Assembly (NCBI RefSeq): GCF_029577735.1
Contig: NZ_JARQTO010000001.1
Location: 1 to 64,000, forward strand
Direction: 5' to 3'
Origin: Exercitatus varius
Lineage (GTDB): Bacteria; Pseudomonadota; Gammaproteobacteria; Enterobacterales; Pasteurellaceae
DNA length: 64,000 nucleotides
In this document: positions 34,427 through 43,639 of the stretch, one piece after another
Position numbering within the stretch: the stretch's first letter is position 1
Layout: every line of letters starts with the position of its first letter
Notes under the pieces: generated by a model
Database searches by the model: none
Told to the model about the DNA's origin: nothing
The model's input: the letters and a program-made list of their open reading frames with translations, nothing else
Position numbers and translations under genes: made by a program

Positions 34427-35267
34427 ATTCCAGAAAATTACTGTTGGTATCATCTTCGCCTGGCTGATTTTCTTTGTATTTGCACCGAATTTTTTGGTGT
34501 TTATTGTCAGCTTTTTAAGCAAAGATGTCAGTAATTTTTATGCGTTACCATTCACCTTTGAAAACTACGCTCGTCTGTTCGAGCCGCTTTACGGAACGGT
34601 GGTGTGGAATTCACTGTACATGTCGGTTATTGCAACCGTACTTTGTTTGGTGATTGGTTATCCTTTTGCCTTTATCATGACGAAAATCAACGAAAAATAT
34701 CGTCCGTTTCTAATGTTTTTGCTGGTCCTTCCGTTCTGGACAAACTCATTGATCCGTATTTACGGGATGAAAGTGTTTTTAGGTGTGAAAGGTATTTTGA
34801 ACGAGGTCTTGCTTTCGCTCGGGCTGATTAACGAACCGATTCGTATTTTGAATACGGAAGTGGCTGTGATCATCGGGCTGGTATATTTGTTACTGCCGTT
34901 TATGATTTTGCCCTTGTATTCCGCCATTGAAAAATTGGATCTGCGTTTACTGGAAGCCGCAAAAGACTTAGGCGCAAATGCATTTCAGCGCTTCGTGAGA
35001 ATCATTATCCCGTTGACTATGCCCGGTATCGTTTCCGGTTGCCTGTTAGTGTTATTGCCGGCAATGGGCATGTTCTACGTGGCGGATTTACTGGGCGGCG
35101 CGAAAGTATTATTGGTGGGTAATGTCATTAAGAGCGAATTCTTGGTATCCCGCAACTGGCCGTTCGGTGCCGCAATCAGTATCGGATTAACCATTCTGAT
35201 GGCATTGTTGATTTTCGTTTATTATAAAGCGAATAAATTACTGAATAAGAAAGTGGAGTTAGAATAA
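34404..35267 (+). CDS. potB: Spermidine/putrescine ABC transporter permease PotB
   Basis: 287 residues with six membrane helices. Permease coupling loop seen as LLEAAKDLGANAFQRFVRIIIP. It pairs with PotC. Three in-frame ATGs lie within the first four codons (34404, 34407, 34413) and overlap the potA end, so exact start is open; all keep the same protein. Stop overlaps potC ATG by one base (TAATG). Confidence 0.94.
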   Translation: MMKMTTNKFQKITVGIIFAWLIFFVFAPNFLVFIVSFLSKDVSNFYALPFTFENYARLFEPLYGTVVWNSLYMSVIATVLCLVIGYPFAFIMTKINEKYRPFLMFLLVLPFWTNSLIRIYGMKVFLGVKGILNEVLLSLGLINEPIRILNTEVAVIIGLVYLLLPFMILPLYSAIEKLDLRLLEAAKDLGANAFQRFVRIIIPLTMPGIVSGCLLVLLPAMGMFYVADLLGGAKVLLVGNVIKSEFLVSRNWPFGAAISIGLTILMALLIFVYYKANKLLNKKVELE

Positions 35268-36037
35268 TGAATCGTATGCTACGTAATTTCTTTATGTTTG
35301 TGGTGTACGCCTATTTGTACATTCCTATTTTTATTCTGGTAGGCAATTCCTTTAACGGCGACCGCTACGGATTAAGTTGGAAAGGCTTCAGCTGGAACTG
35401 GTATGAACGTTTGTTTAATAACGATACCTTAATTCAGGCGGCGGTTCATTCCGTTGTGATTGCTTTTGTCGGCGCCACGTTGGCCACTATTATCGGCAGT
35501 TTAACGGCGATTGCTCTTTATCGTTATAAATTCCGCGGTAAACAGGCGGTAAGCGGCATGTTATTTGTCGTGATGATGTCGCCGGATATCGTGATGGCGG
35601 TGTCTTTACTGGCATTGTTTATGATTGTGGGTATTTCATTGGGTTTCTGGTCATTATTGTTGGCGCACGTAACTTTCTGTTTACCTTATGTGGTAGTCAG
35701 CGTTTTTTCACGTTTGAAAGGTTTCGATATTCGAATGCTTGAAGCGGCGCGCGATTTGGGCGCGAGTGAGATTACGATTCTGCGTAAAATCATTTTACCG
35801 TTGGCCTTGCCGGCAATCGTGTCAGGTTGGTTGTTAAGTTTTACCCTTTCATTGGATGATGTTGTCGTATCTTCTTTTGTGAGCGGAGCAAGTTACGAAA
35901 TTTTGCCGTTGAAGATTTATTCATTGGTAAAAACCGGAGTGACGCCTGAAGTTAATGCACTGGCAACCATTATGATCGTATTGTCGCTGGTTCTGGTGAT
36001 GGTTGGTCAATTAATCGGACGTAAGCACAAAGCCTAA
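35267..36037 (+). CDS. potC: Spermidine/putrescine ABC transporter permease PotC
   Basis: 256 residues with six membrane helices and the loop MLEAARDLGASEITILRKIILP. The text FSLDDVVVSSFVSG-like segment near the C-terminus (LSLDDVVVSSFVSGASYEILPLKIYS) is typical of PotC. Starts on the last base of the potB stop. A hairpin follows before potD. Confidence 0.95.
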   Translation: MNRMLRNFFMFVVYAYLYIPIFILVGNSFNGDRYGLSWKGFSWNWYERLFNNDTLIQAAVHSVVIAFVGATLATIIGSLTAIALYRYKFRGKQAVSGMLFVVMMSPDIVMAVSLLALFMIVGISLGFWSLLLAHVTFCLPYVVVSVFSRLKGFDIRMLEAARDLGASEITILRKIILPLALPAIVSGWLLSFTLSLDDVVVSSFVSGASYEILPLKIYSLVKTGVTPEVNALATIMIVLSLVLVMVGQLIGRKHKA

Positions 36038-36080
36038 AAAAACTTCGTCTGGACAAACCGCACTTTTATCCATAAAATAG

Positions 36081-36127
36081 CGCCCGACCGGTAAGCTAGA
36101 AACTAGCCTAAAGTCAGGCGTTTTTTT
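36081..36127 (+). terminator. Hairpin between potC and potD
   Basis: CGCCCGAC (36081-36088) pairs with GTCAGGCG (36113-36120) with one mismatch, enclosing CTAG/CTAG, followed by seven T's. Suggests that potD is at least partly transcribed separately. Confidence 0.72.
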
Positions 36128-36183
36128 ATGTCTTTATATAAGAAAGACGGATACTCTTAACGTAATCATTGGAGAAAATCTAA

Positions 36184-37275
36184 ATGAAAAAATTAGCAGG
36201 TCTTTTCGCAGCTAGCTTGGTTGCGGTTGCGGTGACAGGCTGTAATGATAAAGACAGCAAAGCGGCCGTTGCGAACGACACGCAGGCTTCAGGCGACAAC
36301 GTTGTTAATCTTTACACTTGGACCGAATATGTACCGGACGGTTTATTAGACGAATTTACCAAGGAAACGGGCATTAAAGTAAACGTTTCCAGTCTTGAAT
36401 CAAACGAAACCATGTACGCCAAAGTCAAATTACAGACGAAAGGCGACGATAGTTACGACGTTATTGCGCCGTCTAACTACTTTGTGTCTAAAATGGCACG
36501 CGAAGGCATGTTAAAAGAATTGGATCACAGCAAATTACCGGTGATTGCCGAGCTTGATCCGAACTGGTTGAATAAACCTTACGACGAAGGTAATAAATAC
36601 AGCCTGCCGCAATTATTAGGCGCGCCGGGTATCGCATTTAACGTGAATACTTATAAAGGTTCGGATTTCACTTCCTGGGGCGATTTGTGGAAACCCGAAT
36701 ATGCCGGCAAAGTCCAATTATTGGATGATGCGCGCGAAGTTTTCAATATCGCATTGGTGAAATTGGGTCTGGATCCGAACACGACCAAGCCGGATGAAAT
36801 CAAAGCGGCTTATGAAGAATTATTGAAATTGCGTCCTAACGTTCTTTCATTTAATTCCGATAATCCGGCGAATTCATTCATCGCGGGCGAAGTGGAATTA
36901 GGCCAGTTATGGAACGGTTCCGTGCGTATTGCGAAGAAAGAAGCGCCGAATACCATCGACATGGTGTTCCCGAAAGAAGGTCCGGTGTTGTGGGTGGATA
37001 CGTTAGCCATCCCGGCAAATGCAAAACATCCGGATGCGGCGCATAAATTAATCAACTATTTATTAAGCGCAAAAGTCGCGGAAAAATTAACCCTTGAAAT
37101 CGGTTATCCGACTTCCAACTTAAAAGCCAAAGAAAAATTACCGACCGAAATCACTCAGGATCCGGCAATTTATCCGACGGAGGAAGTCTTGAAAAATGCT
37201 CATTGGCAGGATGATGTGGGTGAAGCCGTGGAGCTTTACGAAAAATATTATCAAGAGTTAAAAGCGGCAAAATAA
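36184..37275 (+). CDS. potD: Spermidine/putrescine-binding lipoprotein
   Basis: 363 residues. Signal peptide with lipobox VTGC (Cys20), so it is a lipid-anchored binding protein rather than free periplasmic as in E. coli PotD. Family features: NLYTWTEYVPDGLLDEFTKETGIKV, YDVIAPSNYFVSKM, GELGQLWNGS-like VELGQLWNGS and GYPTSNLKA near the end. GGAGAAA precedes ATG 36184. Downstream of potABC after a terminator; specificity for spermidine over putrescine is inferred. Confidence 0.94.
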   Translation: MKKLAGLFAASLVAVAVTGCNDKDSKAAVANDTQASGDNVVNLYTWTEYVPDGLLDEFTKETGIKVNVSSLESNETMYAKVKLQTKGDDSYDVIAPSNYFVSKMAREGMLKELDHSKLPVIAELDPNWLNKPYDEGNKYSLPQLLGAPGIAFNVNTYKGSDFTSWGDLWKPEYAGKVQLLDDAREVFNIALVKLGLDPNTTKPDEIKAAYEELLKLRPNVLSFNSDNPANSFIAGEVELGQLWNGSVRIAKKEAPNTIDMVFPKEGPVLWVDTLAIPANAKHPDAAHKLINYLLSAKVAEKLTLEIGYPTSNLKAKEKLPTEITQDPAIYPTEEVLKNAHWQDDVGEAVELYEKYYQELKAAK

Positions 37276-37334
37276 TCGCCCGTTCGGTAATGGCATGACC
37301 GATACGGCGGGAATTAATCTGCAAGCCGAAACAA

Positions 37335-37376
37335 AAAGTGCGGGCAAAAAAACGATCGTTTTTTTGCCCGCACTTT
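37335..37376. terminator. Bidirectional terminator with variant uptake signal (GTGCGGGC)
   Basis: AAAGTGCGGGC (37335-37345) pairs with GCCCGCACTTT (37366-37376), with A and T runs and ACGATCGT between. Separates convergent potD and the hydrolase gene. The core is AAGTGCGGG, one base off the uptake consensus. Confidence 0.85.
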
Positions 37377-37390
37377 ATCGTTTTAGCCGT

Positions 37391-38113
37391 TTACGGTAAT
37401 AATTTCGCCAACAGGGCGGCGGTAAACTGTTCCGGTTGTTCCACCATCGGGCTATGTCCACTGTTTTTAATAATGGTCATCGAAGTTTGCGGGAACTGTT
37501 TGGCTATGAGGATCCAAGGGTCTATTGGTGTGATAAGATCATGATCGCCCCAAATAAAATCGATGGGAATCGTCATATTCTGTAATACTGTGGGGACATC
37601 GTATTTGCGACTAAAAAATAACCAACGAACGATATTACGGAAAATCTTTTCCGTGCCAAATAAATATTTTACTTCGGCTACGGCATGCGGTGGGATTTTG
37701 CTTTGATCATAAAATATGCGCGAACCAAGCAACGTAGTATATTCGTCTTTACCGCTTTTTAGTTCGTCAAGCGATACGCCGGCTTCCATTTCGAGTTGTC
37801 CCGGTGCGCCGCTCATTACTATCCCTTTAACGCGCTCTTTTCGTTGGGATGCATAATGTAATGCTATTAAGGCTCCAAGGGAGTTGCCGACTAAATATAT
37901 GGGAGTTGAACAGTTTTCGGTAATAGCGTCCAGTTCTTTAAATGCTTTTTGTTGGCTGCCTTCAAAGGCGACGGGGATGGGATCGGTGAATACGAAAGTT
38001 TTAAATCCTTGAGATGTGATATTTTGAACGACGGTGTCCCAAATCCATCCGCCGGCAAATAATCCGGGCAAGAAAATAATGGGTTCTCCGTTTCCTTTTG
38101 TTTTATACGGCAT
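37391..38113 (-). CDS. Alpha/beta-fold hydrolase
   Basis: 240 residues with the standard fold signs: EPIIFLPGLFAGGWIWD (oxyanion region), nucleophile elbow VGNSLGAL (Ser), an Asp in WGDHDLITP and a His in NSGHSPMVEQPEQF. Cytosolic, with no signal peptide. Substrate unknown; closest in look to the BioH/MhpC/RutD-like esterase group. GGAGAAA lies before the start. A GATTA-CAATA-TAATC repeat just upstream could be an operator. Monocistronic between two terminators. Confidence 0.82.
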   Translation of the reverse strand: MPYKTKGNGEPIIFLPGLFAGGWIWDTVVQNITSQGFKTFVFTDPIPVAFEGSQQKAFKELDAITENCSTPIYLVGNSLGALIALHYASQRKERVKGIVMSGAPGQLEMEAGVSLDELKSGKDEYTTLLGSRIFYDQSKIPPHAVAEVKYLFGTEKIFRNIVRWLFFSRKYDVPTVLQNMTIPIDFIWGDHDLITPIDPWILIAKQFPQTSMTIIKNSGHSPMVEQPEQFTAALLAKLLP

Positions 38114-38194
38114 AATGTGTTTCTCCTTAATTATGATTACAATATAATCAATTATTGGTTGTATTGCAAACAGAGATTGTTATTTAAATTTAAG

Positions 38195-38228
38195 AAAAAT
38201 GGTTTAAATACGAATACTTGAACCATTT
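38195..38228 (-). terminator. Terminator of the efflux operon
   Basis: On the minus strand AAATGGTT (38221-38228 complement) pairs with AACCATTT (38197-38204 complement), followed by TTTTTC. It lies 38 bp after the outer-membrane factor stop. Confidence 0.7.
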
Positions 38229-38265
38229 CAGCATTGAATTTAAGGATGAATGAAGTCGACTATTC

Positions 38266-39663
38266 TTACCAGCCGCCCCCCAAAGCTTTATATAAACTTA
38301 CTAAATTTTTCGCCCGATTTAGGCGAATCTGGATGAGTTGGTTTTGGTAATCCAGGGCATTCAGGCGTTCGGTGAGAGCGTTATCCAGATTTTTGTCGCC
38401 GTATTTAAACAGTTTTTCGGCATTGGCGGCGGAAACCTGCGCTTTTTTGACCGCACTTTGCTGCAATTCCGCCTGACGGTTTAAGGCATATTGCGTCTGA
38501 TAGGCGTTGTCCACATCCGCCAGCGATTGAATCAGCGTTTTGTCGTATTGCAGTAAAGCGGTTTTCAGGCGCGCATCCGCCGCATCAATGTTGGCCTGAA
38601 TGCGCCCATTGGTGAAAATCGGTACGCTGAATCCGCCGCTGAGCAATCCCGCCCAGCCTTTTAATTCGGAAATATCGGAATTCACTTCAATACGACCGGT
38701 TCCACCCATAAACTGAATATCGAATCTCGGATAAAGATCCGCTTTGGCGCTGGCTAATTTGGCCGCCGCGGCCTGAATTTGCGCCCGATTGATGCGTAAG
38801 TCCGGACGGCGATCAAGCAAATCACTCGGCATTACGCCGGCAGGCGGATTAGGCAACGAGACCAGCGGATCGCCATTTTTGTCGATCTGGAATCCTTGCG
38901 GCGTTTGTCCGGTTAACACCGCAATAGCGCGTTCGTTGGCGGCAATTTGGCTGTTCAGCGTGGCTTGCTGCGCCTGTACCGCGGTGAGGCGGTTTTCCAC
39001 TTGTAACACGTCGTTGGCGTTGGCCTGTCCCGCGTTAAATCTGCCTTGAGCGTAATTTTTGAGGCGGTTTAACACGGAAAGAGACTGATTCAATACGGCG
39101 TTTTGCTGTTGTAATGCGAAAATATTGAAATAGTTTTCAGCAATTTGTCCGGCAATCAGCATTTGGGTGGCGTAAATCTGATTTTGCACTGCGATTTCGC
39201 TGGCTTTGGCGGCATCGGCATCACTGCGTTTTTTGCCGAAGAAATCCAGTTCCCAGCTTGCCACGATACCGGCGTATTGATTATTGCCCGATGTGGTGTT
39301 GTTTTCACCCGTTAACGGACTATTAATTATGTGAGAGCGCGTGCCGCCCGCCCGTCCTTCGCCGGAAACTTTCGGACCTTTATCCGCTTCGGTGTAAGCC
39401 GTATTGGCTTGCGCTTCGGCTAAGCGGCTGCGCGCCATGGCAATGTCGAGATTGTTGTGTAGTCCTTGCTCGATCAGCCGGCTGAGTTGCGGATCATGCC
39501 ACTGTCGCCACCATTGGCTGATGTCGGCGGAACCGCTGCCTTTGCCGGTTTGTTCGAAGCCGGCGGGCAGCTTGATTTGCGAATTTAAATCCACATCGGT
39601 GTGAGCGCAGGCGATTAATGTCATCGCCGCGGCAATAAGTGAAAATTTATGAATGAATTGCAT
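38266..39663 (-). CDS. NodT/OprM-type outer-membrane factor lipoprotein
   Basis: 465 residues from ATG 39661-39663 with GAGG six bases before. Signal peptide with lipobox LIAC (Cys19). Two repeats of the TolC-like outer-membrane efflux domain are visible: DLNSQ...NLDIAMARSRLAEAQANTAYTEADKGPKV, and ALLQYDKTLIQSLADVDNAYQTQYALN. Forms the outer-membrane channel for the HlyD/ABC pump genes upstream. It lies 108 bp downstream of the ABC-2 permease on the same strand, with a single uptake signal in the gap. Confidence 0.9.
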   Translation of the reverse strand: MQFIHKFSLIAAAMTLIACAHTDVDLNSQIKLPAGFEQTGKGSGSADISQWWRQWHDPQLSRLIEQGLHNNLDIAMARSRLAEAQANTAYTEADKGPKVSGEGRAGGTRSHIINSPLTGENNTTSGNNQYAGIVASWELDFFGKKRSDADAAKASEIAVQNQIYATQMLIAGQIAENYFNIFALQQQNAVLNQSLSVLNRLKNYAQGRFNAGQANANDVLQVENRLTAVQAQQATLNSQIAANERAIAVLTGQTPQGFQIDKNGDPLVSLPNPPAGVMPSDLLDRRPDLRINRAQIQAAAAKLASAKADLYPRFDIQFMGGTGRIEVNSDISELKGWAGLLSGGFSVPIFTNGRIQANIDAADARLKTALLQYDKTLIQSLADVDNAYQTQYALNRQAELQQSAVKKAQVSAANAEKLFKYGDKNLDNALTERLNALDYQNQLIQIRLNRAKNLVSLYKALGGGW

Positions 39664-39771
39664 AAATAACCTCAACGTAAATCAGGTTTTTAAAATCCGA
39701 TATTGCATATTTTCCGGCAAAGACGGTTTTTGCCGGATAGTCAAAAAACAATGAAAAAACCGACCGCACTT

Positions 39772-40896
39772 TTATCCCTGTTTAGATAACATTGTCTTAA
39801 ATTGCATCAGCGCGACGGATAAAAATAATGCGCCCAATGCCGCCATTTTTGCTAAATCGTCCCAAACCATACTCAGATTCGCTCCTCTAAATAACACGTC
39901 TTTTGCGTAAGAACCTAAAATCGTGGTGGGAGAAAACTGGGTTAAATATTGCGCTAACGGCGGCATATTTTCCAAGGGAGACATGGTGCCCGACAACATA
40001 TACATTACAAGATAAACCGGCAGGCAAAGCAGACCGAATTGCGGCATAGTGGGGGCAAAAACCGCCAGTAAAATTCCCAGCGAAGCGATGGAAAAAATAA
40101 AAATAACCACGCCTAAGCTGAATAATCCGATGGATGCATTGGTGATAGGAATAGCCAGGTAGCGCTGTACGACAAATTTAAGCGACAGCATAGCGACAAC
40201 AAACAGAACCAAGCCGTTTGCCAATACTTTGGCTACAGCAATTTCGCTGGAGCGAACGGGCATTACCAGTAAATGTTCTATTGTGCCGCGTTCCCGTTCG
40301 CGGATAACCGCCGCACCGACCAATAACATTGTGAGCAGATTTAAATTCCCCACAACTTGAATTGCACCCATAAACCATTTACTGGAATAATTTGGGTTAT
40401 ACAGTACGTTGACCGCCGTTTTTATCGGCATAGGCGCATTAGCTGTTTTGAGAAAACGGTTTAATTCACCGGTGAAAATCTGAGTGATATAGGATGAACC
40501 GATACTTGCCTGAGTCATCGCCGTCGCATCGATCAAAATTTGAATCTGAGGATTACGGCCGGCCAGAATATCTCGCTGATAATTCGGCGGAATATCGACG
40601 ATAAAGGTGAAATTACCGTTATCCATTAAATCGTCGATTTGCTCTTGCCGGATTTGTTCGACTTTTTTGAAATAAGGATTGAGCAGGGCGTCTTTCAGCC
40701 GATAGGAAAGCGCGGAATGATCATGATCGACAATCCCGAGAGACGCATTTTTTACTTCTGTCGTCGGAAGATTGGCGACACTGATTAAAGCAATGGTAAA
40801 CATATATATGATTAAAACCAGCAAGGTGAGATCACTAAACAGGCTTTTAAATTCTTTAGCGGAGAGAAAAAGGACATTTTTAAACCAGCGTAACAT
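39772..40896 (-). CDS. yhhJ: ABC-2 type efflux permease (YhhJ-like)
   Basis: 374 residues. One N-terminal membrane helix, a long periplasmic domain (about 50-180), then five helices: the ABC-2 permease layout. VIRERERGTIEHLLVMPVRSSEIAVAKVLANG is the conserved cytoplasmic loop. Homologous in layout to the permease half of RbbA encoded just upstream. RBS GGAGAAAT lies inside the rbbA 3' end, one base after whose stop this gene begins. Efflux substrate unknown. Confidence 0.88.
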   Translation of the reverse strand: MLRWFKNVLFLSAKEFKSLFSDLTLLVLIIYMFTIALISVANLPTTEVKNASLGIVDHDHSALSYRLKDALLNPYFKKVEQIRQEQIDDLMDNGNFTFIVDIPPNYQRDILAGRNPQIQILIDATAMTQASIGSSYITQIFTGELNRFLKTANAPMPIKTAVNVLYNPNYSSKWFMGAIQVVGNLNLLTMLLVGAAVIRERERGTIEHLLVMPVRSSEIAVAKVLANGLVLFVVAMLSLKFVVQRYLAIPITNASIGLFSLGVVIFIFSIASLGILLAVFAPTMPQFGLLCLPVYLVMYMLSGTMSPLENMPPLAQYLTQFSPTTILGSYAKDVLFRGANLSMVWDDLAKMAALGALFLSVALMQFKTMLSKQG

Positions 40897-40897
40897 G

Positions 40898-43639
40898 TTA
40901 TTTCTCCTGTTTTTTTAAGAAAAAGACAGCAAGGCTGATATATATAATATAAATTGTCGCCAGCTGAATATAGTTAGGAGTTAACTCTGTAAAACTTAAT
41001 CCTTTGGTAAAACCGCCTAAACTGATATTTTGAAACCATGCGCCCGGAAATATTTTAGATACGACGGCTAAATGTTTATCCAGTGCGGAAGTAGGATAGA
41101 ATATTCCTGCAAGGTGAATGGCCGGCACAATACTGATAATTGCCGTCGCAAAGATCGCCGCAACCTGTGATTTCACAAAAGTTGAAACGAATAACCCGAA
41201 TGCCGTTGAAGCGCAGATCCCAATCAGGCAGCCGAAGAACATTGCCAATGCTGATCCTTTAATGGGGACACCGAAGATTAAAATGGATACGCCTACCAAC
41301 AACAGATAACTGAGAAAGGATAAGAGAATATAAGGTAACTGTTTCCCCAGCAGAAATTGAAATTTGGAAGCCGGTGAGCCGTATAAATTCATAATTGAGC
41401 CGATTTCCCGTTCGCGTACCACGCCAAGTGCGGTCATCATGGCGGGAATTAAAACCATTGCCAACATAATGATACTCGGGGTGATGGCGTAAATGCTTTT
41501 GAAATCCTGATTATAGATGAAACGGGCTTCGGTAACGGTATTCACGGGCAGGCTAATGCCTTGTTCTTTCAAGGTCTCCATCATATATTGACGAATGACA
41601 CCGGAGGCGGAACCGTTCAGATTTTCCGCGACGGAAGGAAACGCGCCATCAATAAACAAGCCTACTTCCGGCTGTTGGGCGCTCAGCATTTTTTTGCCGA
41701 AATCAACGGGAATTTCAATCACCAACTTGATTTCACCGGTTTGTAAAGCGGATTTGATTTCATCCACCGAATGCAGATTCGCTTGTCGGATAAAATAAGG
41801 CGAGCCGGCAAAATATTCTATGAATTTACGGCTTTCGGAACTGTTATCGTGATCCAACACTTTGAAATTAGACGGATTAATATCAAAGGAAATACTGCCC
41901 GCCATGGCTAAAAGCATAATGATCGGTCCGCAAAAAGCAAAAAATAACCGGATATTATCCCGCAACAGCTCTTTTCCTTCCCGCACGGAGAATGTCCACA
42001 CCAACGACCACCACGCCAAAAAACCGGTGCGGGTTTCAAAAACCTCTGAATTTTTGACCGCACTTTCATCCGTGCTTTCATTACTTGGCGGCGCAGTAAT
42101 ATCGTCCGCTTGTTCTTCCAGATAAAGAATAAAGGCTTCTTCCAATGTCGGAGCGTTTTTACCGATACGTAATTCTTCCGGCGTGCCTACGCCTAGTACG
42201 CGCCCGCGGTGCATAAAGGAAATACGATCGCAACGGGCGGCTTCGTTCATAAAGTGAGTGGTGACGAAAATGGTAATGCGATCTTCGCGGGAAAGCTTGA
42301 TTAAATATGCCCAGAACATATCCCGCGCCGCCGGATCCACCCCCGAGGTGGGTTCGTCCAGAATCAACACTTCCGGCTTGTGCAAACAGGCGGCGGCAAG
42401 TTGTAAACGCTGACGGATCCCTAACGGTAGGGAAGAGGGTTTTTCATCGGCAAGATCGAGCAGATCGAATTGTTTCATGGCGGAATTGACCGCGGCGTCC
42501 CATTGCGCGGAGGGGATTTGAAACAGTTTGGCGTGCAATTTCAGGTTTTCGGATACGGTTAATTCTTCGTATAAAGAAAAAGCCTGCGACATATATCCCA
42601 CTCGTTTGCGCGTGTCGATGTTGCCGGCGTCAACCGGTTGTCCCAGCAGGGTTGCCGTGCCTTCGGTAGGATCGAGCAAACCGGTAAGCATTTTCATGGT
42701 AGTGGATTTACCGCAGCCGTTGGAACCTAAAAAACCGAAAATTTCCCCTTTTGGAATGGTGAAACTGACGTGATCCACGGAAACGAAATCACCGAATTTT
42801 TTGGTTAACCCTTTCGCGATAATGACGGGCGGTTCGCCGGCTTTTACTTCAAAAGGCGGAATCACTAAGCCGTTTTCCGTACCGCGTTTTTCCGGCGGCA
42901 ATAATTTAACATAGGCTTGTTCCAGATTATCGCTTTGAGTTTCCGCGATGATTTCTTGAGTCGGTTTATCCGCAATCAGCTTACCGTCATCCATGGCCAG
43001 CACGTGTTCGAAATTTTCCGCTTCATCGATATAGGCGGTGGCGACGATTACCGTCATGTTCGGCGTTTCCTGTCGAAGATCCGCCACCAATTGCCAGAAT
43101 TGGCGACGGGAAAGAGGATCCACCCCGGTCGTAGGTTCGTCTAAAATCAGTAAATCCGGGCTGTGCACCAAAGCGCAACAGAGACTGAGTTTTTGTTTCA
43201 TCCCGCCCGATAATTTTCCGGCCGGTCGGGCGGCGAAGGGTGCCAACCCGGTAGCTTTCAGCAAGCGCTCGATACGGGCTTTGCGGTATTGTTTCGGCAA
43301 ACCGAACAGACGGGCGTGGAAGTCCACGTTGTCGTAAATGGATAATGTCAGATAGAGATTTTTACCCAACCCTTGCGGCATAAAAGCGATTTGGTGAGAC
43401 AGCGATTCCCGTGCTTTTTTATCCGCCAGATTTTTACCAAACACCTTGACCGTGCCGGATTGAATGATTTTGGTGCCGGCGATCACGGAAAGCAACGTGG
43501 ATTTACCCACTCCGTCGGGACCGATTAAGCCCACGGTTCTGCCTTGCGGAATCTGCAGATTGATGTGCGAAAGTGCGGTCGTTTTTCCGTAAGAATGGAC
43601 CAGATTTTCAACCGACACTGCCAAGGTCGTTTCTGTCAT
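40898..43639 (-). CDS. rbbA: Fused double ABC ATPase / ABC-2 permease (RbbA/YhiH-like)
   Basis: 913 residues: ATPase 1 with GPDGVGKST near 38, LSGGMKQKLSLC and LLILDEPTTGVDP; ATPase 2 with GSNGCGKST, LPLGIRQRLQLAAA (degenerate signature) and VLILDEPTSGVDP; then a permease with a large periplasmic loop and the VVREREIGSIMNLYGSPASKFQ loop. The junction between ATPase 2 and permease (ESTDESAVKNSEVFETR) is encoded around an uptake signal. E. coli RbbA, of the same layout and size, was named for a ribosome link, but next to HlyD, YhhJ and an outer-membrane factor it is more likely an exporter. Its ATG overlaps the hlyD stop. Confidence 0.9.
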   Translation of the reverse strand: MTETTLAVSVENLVHSYGKTTALSHINLQIPQGRTVGLIGPDGVGKSTLLSVIAGTKIIQSGTVKVFGKNLADKKARESLSHQIAFMPQGLGKNLYLTLSIYDNVDFHARLFGLPKQYRKARIERLLKATGLAPFAARPAGKLSGGMKQKLSLCCALVHSPDLLILDEPTTGVDPLSRRQFWQLVADLRQETPNMTVIVATAYIDEAENFEHVLAMDDGKLIADKPTQEIIAETQSDNLEQAYVKLLPPEKRGTENGLVIPPFEVKAGEPPVIIAKGLTKKFGDFVSVDHVSFTIPKGEIFGFLGSNGCGKSTTMKMLTGLLDPTEGTATLLGQPVDAGNIDTRKRVGYMSQAFSLYEELTVSENLKLHAKLFQIPSAQWDAAVNSAMKQFDLLDLADEKPSSLPLGIRQRLQLAAACLHKPEVLILDEPTSGVDPAARDMFWAYLIKLSREDRITIFVTTHFMNEAARCDRISFMHRGRVLGVGTPEELRIGKNAPTLEEAFILYLEEQADDITAPPSNESTDESAVKNSEVFETRTGFLAWWSLVWTFSVREGKELLRDNIRLFFAFCGPIIMLLAMAGSISFDINPSNFKVLDHDNSSESRKFIEYFAGSPYFIRQANLHSVDEIKSALQTGEIKLVIEIPVDFGKKMLSAQQPEVGLFIDGAFPSVAENLNGSASGVIRQYMMETLKEQGISLPVNTVTEARFIYNQDFKSIYAITPSIIMLAMVLIPAMMTALGVVREREIGSIMNLYGSPASKFQFLLGKQLPYILLSFLSYLLLVGVSILIFGVPIKGSALAMFFGCLIGICASTAFGLFVSTFVKSQVAAIFATAIISIVPAIHLAGIFYPTSALDKHLAVVSKIFPGAWFQNISLGGFTKGLSFTELTPNYIQLATIYIIYISLAVFFLKKQEK

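Noticed and set aside
38135..38149. GATTACAATATAATC before the hydrolase gene as an operator
   Set aside because: Only 5-bp arms in an AT-rich area, and no nearby regulator; mentioned in the gene entry only.
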